Positions 6,189-11,714 of a stretch of 11,714 nucleotides of DNA are shown here, one piece after another; within the stretch, counting starts at the first letter, position 1, and each line of letters starts with the position of its first letter. The notes below the pieces were generated by a model. The model was not told where the DNA came from and made no database searches. It saw nothing but the letters and a program-made list of their open reading frames with translations. Position numbers and translations under genes: made by a program. Origin of the DNA: JAIEPT01 sp038217425 (GTDB lineage: Bacteria > Planctomycetota > Planctomycetia > Gemmatales > Gemmataceae); the NCBI GenBank assembly GCA_038217425.1, contig JBBQPM010000207.1:1-11714 (forward strand), in the 5' to 3' direction.

Positions 6189-7544
6189 ATGAGTTATTCA
6201 GCGGCTGGTCGTCATCCCCAGATGTGGGGTGGAGTCGAATGCACAATCAATCGCGTCGGCGATGTTTGGTTCAATCAGCTTGAACGAAGCGGTCACGCCA
6301 CTCGTGCGGAGGACCTTGAGCAATTTGCGCATCTTGGGATAAAGTGCTTTCGGCAGCCGCTTCTCTGGGAGCAGCTTCGTCCCTGCGGGCACGAAAGCAT
6401 TGATTGGTCGTGGGCGGATGATCGGCTCAACCGACTAAACGCACTTGGAATTCGGCCTATTTTGGGATTGGTTCATCACGGTAGCGGACCTCGTTTCACG
6501 TCGCTCGTAGACGAGTTCTTCCCAGAGAAGTTCGCGGCTTATGCCGGTGAGGCGGCAAGGCGGTATCCCTGGGTGACCGATTATACGCCCGTCAATGAAC
6601 CGCTGACGACAGCAAGGTTTTCCGGCCTGTACGGGCACTGGTATCCCCATGGCCGGGATGATCGGACTTTCGCACGCGCCATGATCAATCAGTGTCGCGC
6701 GGTGACTCTCGCGATGAAAGCGATTCGAGCGGTAAATTCCGATGCGCGGCTGATACAGACCGAAGATCTGGGCATGGTTCACAGCACTCGGTCGCTTAGC
6801 CAACAAGCTGCTTTCGAGAACGAGCGCCGTTGGTTGACGTGGGATTTGCTGTGTGGATTTGTCGACCGAAATCATCCGATGGCCAGTTTTCTGCGTGAAT
6901 CTGGCATCAACCCGCGGGAACTCGATTGGTTCGTCGAGCATCCCTGTACGCCGGATGTCATCGGCATCAACTATTACGTGACGAGCGAACGGTTCTTGGA
7001 CGATCGTCTCCAATTCTTTCCTGAGTTACGTGCCGGCGGAAACGGACATACCCGCTATGTGGATGTCGAGGCGGTGCGAATTTTGCCGCAGGGGATCTGG
7101 GGCGTGGGGCGGATGATTCGTCAAGCCTGGTCGCGTTATCGACTGCCCATCGCGCTGACAGAAGTCCATCTCGGATGTCACGTTGACGAACAGATGCGCT
7201 GGCTTAAGGAAATGTTCGACCTTGCGGCTGCCGAGCTGAATGCGGGAGCGGAGGTCGAAGCGGTGACGGCGTGGGCGTTGCTCGGCGCGTTCGATTGGAA
7301 TTGTCTGGTAACCGCGCGTCATGATTGCTATGAAGCGGGCGCGTTCGACATTCGTTCCGGGCGTCCACGTCCCACCAGAACCGCGGCCCTTATTCGGCAG
7401 TTGGCGCGAGGCGGATCGGTCGATCATCCCAGTCTCAAAACAGTCGGTTGGTGGCGACGGCCTGATCGCTTAAGTTACATTCACCATGAGACGAATCGGC
7501 GAACGCACGAGATGGAGAGTTACGAGTCTCAATTTGCCCGCTAA
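6189..7544 (+). CDS. GH1-like (family 1 glycosyl hydrolase) protein
   Basis: A 451-residue TIM-barrel protein related to clan GH-A family 1 glycosidases. The N-terminus has MWGGVECTINRVGD, and the acid/base motif is YTPVNEP with Glu137. The probable nucleophile is Glu325 in ALTEVHLGC, where classical GH1 has TENG. The region VIGINYYVTSERF (258-270) matches the GH1 core, and there is no signal peptide. From memory, this variant also occurs fused to a C-terminal dTDP-4-dehydrorhamnose reductase (RmlD) domain in sugar-nucleotide loci. Here the protein ends soon after GWWRRPDRLSY, where that domain would begin. I chose ATG 6189, which has GGGGAG about seven bases upstream; an in-frame ATG at 6147 would add 14 residues that do not look native. 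It is divergent from the glycosyltransferase/FAD gene, so a role in the same glycan pathway is likely but unproven. Confidence 0.85.
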   Translation: MSYSAAGRHPQMWGGVECTINRVGDVWFNQLERSGHATRAEDLEQFAHLGIKCFRQPLLWEQLRPCGHESIDWSWADDRLNRLNALGIRPILGLVHHGSGPRFTSLVDEFFPEKFAAYAGEAARRYPWVTDYTPVNEPLTTARFSGLYGHWYPHGRDDRTFARAMINQCRAVTLAMKAIRAVNSDARLIQTEDLGMVHSTRSLSQQAAFENERRWLTWDLLCGFVDRNHPMASFLRESGINPRELDWFVEHPCTPDVIGINYYVTSERFLDDRLQFFPELRAGGNGHTRYVDVEAVRILPQGIWGVGRMIRQAWSRYRLPIALTEVHLGCHVDEQMRWLKEMFDLAAAELNAGAEVEAVTAWALLGAFDWNCLVTARHDCYEAGAFDIRSGRPRPTRTAALIRQLARGGSVDHPSLKTVGWWRRPDRLSYIHHETNRRTHEMESYESQFAR

Positions 7545-7565
7545 TTGCGATTGTTAAAGAAGGCA

Positions 7566-7591
7566 GAGGGCGAGGCTGCTGCCGCGCCCTC
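7566..7591. terminator. bidirectional terminator hairpin between convergent genes
   Basis: GAGGGCG (7566-7572) pairs with CGCCCTC (7585-7591), and after one mismatch GGC pairs with GCC around a TGCT loop. It lies in the 61-base gap between the convergent GH1-like and cytochrome genes. On the minus strand it is followed by a pyrimidine-rich TGCCTTCTTT, which suits termination of the cytochrome gene. On the plus strand the U-run is poor. Confidence 0.7.
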
Positions 7592-7605
7592 ATATGTTCG
7601 GACGA

Positions 7606-9162
7606 TTACAGGGCACGCATGTAGGCGACTATGTCGCGCTTCTCTTCGGCCTGAAGTTTGAGTTCGAGTACAAGATTGAAGAACTCGACGGTGTCTTCCA
7701 GCGTTAGAAGCCTGCCGTCGTGCAGGTAAGGCGGGCTATCCTTGATGCCACGGAGCGAGAATGTTTTGATCTGACCGCGCGGCGGCTCCTTAAGGAATCG
7801 CTCAAGGCCAAGGTCATGATGCAAATTGTCGATAAAGTGCGGGGGGGTATGGCAGTTCGCACATTTTGCTTTGCCGAAGAAGAGCTTCTCGCCACGGATC
7901 TCTTCGGGAGTCGCTTTGGCGGGGTCGAGTTTGCCCTGATGATCGAGCTTTGGCGCGGGCGGGAAGTCGAACATATTCTGCATCTGCGCCATATGGCTGA
8001 CTTGTACGCGGTCGAGGATCATGAAACCCTTCTTCATGGCATTAATTGGATTGCCGTTGAAATACGCGGTTCGCTGCTCGAACTCGGTAAAATCTTCGAC
8101 CGAGCGCAAGCTGCGCATGGACCCATGCAGTTGGAAATTTGCGATGCCCCGCAGGCTAACGGTATCGAGCCGAAAACGGCGGTGTTGCGGTCGGGTATCG
8201 GGATTCAGATGAAATTGGGCCGTCGTGTGTCCGTTGACATGGCAATCGAGACAGGTAACGCCAAGGCTAGCGTTCTTGGTTTTACGGTCTTCGGTTGGAT
8301 TAAACTCTTCCTGCGGTAGGGGCGTCAGAAGCAGCCGCAGGCCGTCAAGTTGAACTGGGGTGAGGATGTCCTTAAAGAGTCGGTGGAAGTTGTTGATGGA
8401 AACCACTTCGCCGCGCGAGACGTCGCCAAGCTCCTGTCGGTTACGCAGGAACATGGCCGGGGGAAATTCGGGAAGAAACGCGTCGGGTAGATCGAAATCG
8501 ACATCGAAGCGCTCGAGGCGGGGGAACATGTCGATTTGTATCTTCGGAAATACTTGGCCGCCTGGAGTATGTTTGGGATGCACCAAAGCGGGATATGGGA
8601 AAAGCCCCTTCGCCTTGATCTCGGCAGGGGTCATGGCGGCGAGCTGGTCCCAGGTCATGTTGTCCTTCAGAATCGCGGTGGGTCCTACCGCAAGCGGTTT
8701 ACCTCGCGACATCTTGGCAACGGGATCAAGCTTGGGCGTGAGATTATAGTGTTTCATCAGATATTGCCGATGCTTCTCCATCACTTCCGGCTTTGCCTTC
8801 ATGTCTGCCTTCATGATTTCATCGAGCGAGGCGCCCCCCGGCTTGTCAGCCCCGAGTGGATCGCGTGCAAAATCGAAGCCTTTCATTCGGCCCTTTTGAT
8901 GTTGCGATTCCAGGGCGGGCGAGGAAGGCTCGCTTGCGTCCTCGGTAAAGAGCTTGGAAGTATCGTGTTCTGACTTCTTTTGCTCGGGACGCGTTGTCGG
9001 CGTTTCACGAGGCGTTTGGGCATCTGCGACTGCATCGAAAGGCGCCGAGCTTTTCGGCGGCTTTCCATCGGGGGAATCGCGGGTCTGCGAAAATACGGCA
9101 ACGCCCAGGTATCCCAACAAGAGCGATCCGATTGCGAACTTGTTGATTCGGTGTGTAAACAT
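7606..9162 (-). CDS. exported di-haem cytochrome c peroxidase-like protein (MauG/CCP superfamily)
   Basis: A 518-residue protein that probably reduces peroxide or performs another di-haem redox reaction outside the cytoplasmic membrane. Residues 1-25 (MFTHRINKFAIGSLLLGYLG, then VAVFS) form a signal peptide or anchor. Residues 27-95 are a Pro/Ser/Thr/Glu-rich linker. Two haem c motifs are present: CLDCH (304-308) and CANCH (434-438). SLRGI occurs at 336-340 and again at 469-473, the second followed by DSPPYLHDGRLLTLEDTVEF, the usual C-terminal CCP signature. It is longer than typical bacterial CCP (about 330-400 residues) because about 300 residues precede the first haem. From memory, similar long proteins in environmental bacteria are often mislabelled 'cytochrome B6'. 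ATG at 9162 is chosen over an upstream start because AAGGAG lies seven bases before it and the signal peptide then starts the protein. It is a single gene, convergent with GH1. Confidence 0.88.
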   Translation of the reverse strand: MFTHRINKFAIGSLLLGYLGVAVFSQTRDSPDGKPPKSSAPFDAVADAQTPRETPTTRPEQKKSEHDTSKLFTEDASEPSSPALESQHQKGRMKGFDFARDPLGADKPGGASLDEIMKADMKAKPEVMEKHRQYLMKHYNLTPKLDPVAKMSRGKPLAVGPTAILKDNMTWDQLAAMTPAEIKAKGLFPYPALVHPKHTPGGQVFPKIQIDMFPRLERFDVDFDLPDAFLPEFPPAMFLRNRQELGDVSRGEVVSINNFHRLFKDILTPVQLDGLRLLLTPLPQEEFNPTEDRKTKNASLGVTCLDCHVNGHTTAQFHLNPDTRPQHRRFRLDTVSLRGIANFQLHGSMRSLRSVEDFTEFEQRTAYFNGNPINAMKKGFMILDRVQVSHMAQMQNMFDFPPAPKLDHQGKLDPAKATPEEIRGEKLFFGKAKCANCHTPPHFIDNLHHDLGLERFLKEPPRGQIKTFSLRGIKDSPPYLHDGRLLTLEDTVEFFNLVLELKLQAEEKRDIVAYMRAL

Positions 9163-9169
9163 ACTGCAA

Positions 9170-9175
9170 CTCCTT
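9170..9175 (-). promoter_or_regulatory. ribosome binding site fixing the cytochrome start at 9162
   Basis: AAGGAG on the minus strand sits seven bases before ATG 9162. The upstream in-frame start at 9264 would put 34 residues without export character before the signal peptide, and would also translate through the hairpin at 9187-9226. Confidence 0.75.
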
Positions 9176-9186
9176 GGGATGGATGG

Positions 9187-9226
9187 AAAAAAGGGCCCGA
9201 AAGATACATCGTGCCGCATTTTCGGG
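9187..9226 (-). terminator. terminator-like hairpin with U-run in the cytochrome leader (possible attenuator)
   Basis: On the minus strand CCCGAAA (9226-9220) pairs with TTTCGGG (9202-9196) across a 17-base loop, followed after CCC by six T residues (9192-9187). This is an intrinsic-terminator layout only 24 bases upstream of the cytochrome ATG. It could end transcripts coming from the alcohol dehydrogenase gene or attenuate the cytochrome gene. Confidence 0.45.
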
Positions 9227-9268
9227 AGTCGTAGATTCTGCAAAAATTGCGCCAAAAGCCGCAACGTT

Positions 9269-9298
9269 CGCTGTCGATCAGGTTATCCGGCGACAGCG
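9269..9298. repeat. 8-bp inverted repeat
   Basis: CGCTGTCG (9269-9276) is perfectly inverted at 9291-9298 with a 14-base loop. It is one of four successive inverted repeats in this 426-base intergenic region (9163-9588), which holds no credible gene. A bulged repeat at 9342-9350/9363-9373 (CGTCG + TTGA) is another. Confidence 0.4.
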
Positions 9299-9387
9299 GG
9301 CCCAAGGTCCAAGGAATTGCGTAGGTGTACTTCCGCCAAATCGTCGTTGAAGACTCATCGCCTCAACACGACGCTGAAGGTCCTTAG

Positions 9388-9587
9388 AGCGTTCGGAAGA
9401 AATGACGGAATACCAGTAGGGAGACTCCGAATTAGGCGAGCGGCCGACGTGAGTCGGCCGGTACGTGTGCTTGAGCGGTTGCGATCGGACCTTCGAATGG
9501 GCTGCTATACCGGTCAACTCACGTCGGCCGCTCGCCTTGGCCCATCGCCAAGCTTTGCAGCGATTGCGTTCATTTCTTCCGAACGCT
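9388..9587. mobile_element. MITE-like nested palindromic element
   Basis: A 200-base unit bounded by an 18-bp perfect inverted repeat, AGCGTTCGGAAGAAATGA at 9388-9405 and its complement at 9570-9587. Inside is a 21-bp perfect inverted repeat (9434-9454 and 9517-9537) that extends through CCGGTA/TACCGG (9458-9463/9508-9513) to a near-30-bp stem around a 44-base loop. The left arm also folds alone, CGGCCGAC-GTGA-GTCGGCCG (9441-9460). There is no ORF, as in non-autonomous MITE or extended REP elements. The right end lies one base from the TAA of the alcohol dehydrogenase gene, so it may also serve as its terminator. No clear target-site duplication was found; TA dinucleotides are near both ends. 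Confidence 0.55.
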
Positions 9588-9588
9588 A

Positions 9589-10761
9589 TTACGGCTTCAA
9601 GACTACCTTAATGCAGCCGTCCTGTTTGTCGCGAAACGTCTTGTAGAATTCCGGCGCCTCGGCAAGCTTGGGTCGATGGGTAATGATGAAGGAGGGGTCA
9701 ATCTCCCGGGCCTCTATTCGCTTCAAGAGCCCGTGGTGATATTTGGCGACGTGGGTCTGCCCCGTCTTGACGGTCAGGCCCTTATTCATCAAGGCGCCGA
9801 ACGGAATCTTGTCCGGAAAGCCGATGTAAACGCCCGGAATCGAGAGCGTTCCGCCTTTGCGGCAGCACATGATCGCCTCACGCAAGGCGTGGGCGCGATC
9901 GGTCGTCAGCATGACGGCTCCCTTGATCTTGTCGACGACTGCATCAATTGCGCCGGCGCCGTGCGCCTCAGCCCCAACCGCGTCGATACAACGGTCTGGA
10001 CCTCGGCTCTTGGTCATTTCCATCAGTCGATCGTAGACGTCTTCCTTGCTAAAATCGATCGTCTCCGCTTTGCCGTGCTTTTGCGCCATCGCCAACCGCT
10101 CGGAAACCCGATCGATCGCAATCACGCGGCCGGCGCCCAGCATCCAGGCGCTCTTGATGGAGAACTGTCCCACGGGACCGCAACCCCACACGGCGACCGT
10201 ATCCCCACGCTCAATGTCGCAGTTCTCCGCGGCCATGTACCCAGTGGGCAAAATATCGGAAAGAAACAATACCTCGTCATCGGTCAGGTCCGATTCGATC
10301 TTGATCGGGCTGACATCGGCGTAGGGGACGCGCAAGTATTCCGCCTGCCCTCCCGCGAATCCGCCCAGCATGTGCGAGTAGCCGAGTAGCGCGGCAGGGG
10401 ACTGACCCATCGCCTTCTTCGCAATCTCGGCGTTCGGATTCGACGTATCGCACAGCGAGAACATCTGCCTCTGGCAAAACCAGCAGGCGCCGCAGGAGAT
10501 CGTGAAAGGCACCACGATGCGGTCGCCCTTTTTGAGCTTCTTTACCTGCTTGCCCACCTCGACGACGATGCCCATCGGCTCGTGTCCGAGTACGTCTCCC
10601 TTCTGCATCGTCGGCATGAATCCGTCGTATAGATGAAGATCGGAGCCGCAAATCGCGGTGGACGTGACCCGTATGATCACGTCCGTCGGATCGACAATCT
10701 TTGGATCCGGAACGTTGTCTACGCGAACGTCGCTCGTACCGTGCCAACAAAGCGCTTTCAT
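9589..10761 (-). CDS. zinc-dependent alcohol dehydrogenase, formaldehyde dehydrogenase-like (MDR superfamily)
   Basis: A 390-residue medium-chain dehydrogenase that oxidises an alcohol or aldehyde adduct with NAD(P)+. Catalytic-zinc ligands are visible as Cys38 in AICGSDLHLYDGF and His60-Glu61 in GHEPMG, with Asp169 of LSDILPTGY probably completing the site. Structural-zinc cysteines are Cys90, Cys93, Cys96 and Cys104. The Rossmann motif is WGCGPVGQ (GxGxxG, 193-198), with acidic Asp217 after the second strand, which suggests NAD+. The length and these motifs fit the group annotated as S-(hydroxymethyl)glutathione or glutathione-independent formaldehyde dehydrogenase; the substrate is not proven. 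The ATG at 10761 has GGAAGGA about nine bases upstream. It lies 24 bases after the membrane protein gene, so it is probably the last gene of a three-gene operon. Confidence 0.9.
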   Translation of the reverse strand: MKALCWHGTSDVRVDNVPDPKIVDPTDVIIRVTSTAICGSDLHLYDGFMPTMQKGDVLGHEPMGIVVEVGKQVKKLKKGDRIVVPFTISCGACWFCQRQMFSLCDTSNPNAEIAKKAMGQSPAALLGYSHMLGGFAGGQAEYLRVPYADVSPIKIESDLTDDEVLFLSDILPTGYMAAENCDIERGDTVAVWGCGPVGQFSIKSAWMLGAGRVIAIDRVSERLAMAQKHGKAETIDFSKEDVYDRLMEMTKSRGPDRCIDAVGAEAHGAGAIDAVVDKIKGAVMLTTDRAHALREAIMCCRKGGTLSIPGVYIGFPDKIPFGALMNKGLTVKTGQTHVAKYHHGLLKRIEAREIDPSFIITHRPKLAEAPEFYKTFRDKQDGCIKVVLKP

Positions 10762-10785
10762 GGGTGTTTCCTTCCTTTGGTTGAG

Positions 10786-11247
10786 TTATCCCTCAAGCGC
10801 CTCTGCGGCGCTGAGCTTTAGTGCGCAAACAAGATCCAGTGCCGTCACGCCCAGTACGGCGGCGGTCGCAACCGCCGCGCGCGTCCGCTGTTCGTCATTC
10901 CCATCGGCCCACGCAGACGCAAGTGCGGCGAGGTCCAGTGCATCGCCCCCTACCCGTGCCCACATCCAACCGCCAGGCTGGTCGTCGCTCAGAACTCCCA
11001 GACCTGTAACTATCTCCCGCAGTCCGTAGAGTTGCAATAAGCCAAGGCGGCGAACACCGGTTATATCGGCAATCGCTCGCGGCGCCAAAAGCTCCCCAAG
11101 ACCCAGGATGATGCCGAACCACCCCAAACCGCGAGCCACGCCGAGCCCAGGCGCATAGCGGACATCCGGCGGCGAGTGCGAAGGAGCAAGTCCGGCGGTG
11201 GGCTCAGGCTCCGTGATTCGGAGTTCAGACTCGAGAATCTGCAGCAT
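10786..11247 (-). CDS. small membrane protein of unknown function
   Basis: A 153-residue protein with about four hydrophobic segments: roughly 33-55 (APGLGVARGLGWFGIILGLG), 67-86 (LGLLQLYGLREIVTGLGVLS), 98-113 (RVGGDALDLAALASAW) and 124-146. YGLRE and WARVGGDALDL (96-106) sit in or next to membrane segments and are the most distinctive parts. From memory, comparable proteins occur beside alcohol dehydrogenases and polyketide-cyclase-like proteins, but I know of no tested function. ATG 11247 has AAAGGA eight bases upstream. Short gaps (24 and 31 bases) to its neighbours imply co-transcription with the MBL hydrolase and the dehydrogenase. Confidence 0.8.
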   Translation of the reverse strand: MLQILESELRITEPEPTAGLAPSHSPPDVRYAPGLGVARGLGWFGIILGLGELLAPRAIADITGVRRLGLLQLYGLREIVTGLGVLSDDQPGGWMWARVGGDALDLAALASAWADGNDEQRTRAAVATAAVLGVTALDLVCALKLSAAEALEG

Positions 11248-11278
11248 GGTTGGCGTCCTTTCAGAAACATCGAAAGAG

Positions 11279-11714
11279 CTACTCGCCGTCTCCCGCGTAA
11301 CTTTGGGAGGTCGGCAGATTGCGAAGGATCATCAAGCCGAGGCAAGCGGCTACGCCGATTCCCGCAAGCGTCACAAGTTGCGGATCGGCGATCGGCGGCG
11401 GCAAACTTACGACGCCCCGTTCGTCCGTGATGGCCGGCTGATTCCTATACCGACCTCGTGCGGGCAAGGCGACCTGATCCCAGTCGCGGAGTAATACGTT
11501 CAACTCGTGACGCAATCGATTGCCAAACATCGGTCGCCCGTGCCCCGTCGCGGCAATGGCCGGTTCAAGCTGCGCCAGTGCCTTGACCGACTCGCGCGCA
11601 GCTTCCCAATCGGACGTGTAGTATGCAGGCGGGCGCCTCACGTGCGAAGCCGATTGAAAAATCGCGCCGAGAGCCGATTCCTGTTTTGTGGTTACAAACG
11701 CATCCCCTACCAGA
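11279..11714 (-). CDS. MBL-fold metallo-hydrolase, C-terminal part (cut by window edge)
   Basis: The frame is open from the right edge to the stop at 11279, giving 144 residues. It starts LVGDAFVTTKQESALGAIF, and the Asp of GDAF matches the fourth metal-ligand motif of the metallo-beta-lactamase fold. PPAYYTSDWEAAR and then ATGHGRPM follow, the latter bearing the last metal-ligand histidine (GHG). After that come GRYRNQPAITDERGVVSLPP and a hydrophobic segment, LVTLAGIGVAACLGLMILRN, suggesting a C-terminal membrane anchor. GTG at 11641 is an internal codon, not the start, because family motifs continue upstream of it. It is the first visible gene of the cluster with the membrane protein and alcohol dehydrogenase. 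The substrate is unknown; glyoxalase II-like thioester or lactone hydrolysis is possible. Confidence 0.85.
   Translation of the reverse strand, partial: LVGDAFVTTKQESALGAIFQSASHVRRPPAYYTSDWEAARESVKALAQLEPAIAATGHGRPMFGNRLRHELNVLLRDWDQVALPARGRYRNQPAITDERGVVSLPPPIADPQLVTLAGIGVAACLGLMILRNLPTSQSYAGDGE

Noticed and set aside
6065..6283. Frame starting at TTG 6065 after an AAGGAG at 6053-6058, overlapping the GH1-like start
   Set aside because: The peptide has no family character and overlaps the GH1-like gene out of frame for 95 bases. A leader ORF is possible but unsupported.
9676..10389. 237-codon plus-strand frame inside the alcohol dehydrogenase gene
   Set aside because: The opposite strand encodes an intact zinc dehydrogenase with all metal ligands, so this frame is a shadow.

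Overview
The window reads as a GC-moderate bacterial chromosome from a non-model, heterotrophic lineage. The gene set (a glycosyltransferase fused to an FAD oxidoreductase, GH2 and GH1-like glycosidases, a secreted long di-haem peroxidase-like cytochrome, an FDH-like zinc alcohol dehydrogenase) and the intergenic palindromic repeats would fit Planctomycetota, or alternatively Acidobacteriota. This is inference: there is no rRNA or other marker gene in the window. Starts include GTG as well as ATG, and AAGGAG-type ribosome binding sites are common.

Layout. (1) 1-293, plus strand: the 3' end of an IS630-like transposase, abutting a remnant of the 3' end of an exonuclease III gene, which looks like an insertion junction. 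(2) 329-5612, minus strand: read in transcription order, a glycosyltransferase/FAD-oxidoreductase fusion (2918-5612, with a one-base frameshift at 3360-3362), a small protein with two CxxC pairs (2252-2692), and a GH2 glycosidase (329-2200). (3) 5613-6188: a 576-base divergent intergenic region with several perfect inverted repeats and at most one tiny ORF. (4) 6189-7544, plus strand: a GH1-like glycosidase domain protein. It ends convergently, across a shared terminator hairpin, on (5) 7606-9162, minus strand: an exported di-haem cytochrome c peroxidase-like protein. (6) 9163-9588: a 426-base intergenic region made largely of inverted repeats, including a 200-base MITE-like nested palindrome and a terminator-like hairpin in the leader of the cytochrome gene. 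(7) 9589-11714, minus strand: a tight cluster of an MBL-fold hydrolase (cut by the window edge), a small membrane protein and a zinc-dependent alcohol dehydrogenase.

How they may work together. The fusion protein, the divergent GH1-like protein and the GH2 enzyme plausibly form one glycan locus, for synthesis or remodelling of a surface or storage polysaccharide. The transferase would add sugars, the oxidoreductase or mutase-like domain would modify a sugar nucleotide or sugar, and the glycosidases would trim. The MBL/membrane protein/alcohol dehydrogenase cluster looks like a separate operon for aldehyde or thioester-type detoxification. The cytochrome stands alone. The clearest unusual points are the frameshift inside the fusion gene (an exact one-base correction restores a full 897-residue protein), the nested palindrome at 9388-9587, the transposase/exonuclease junction, and the structured divergent leader region.
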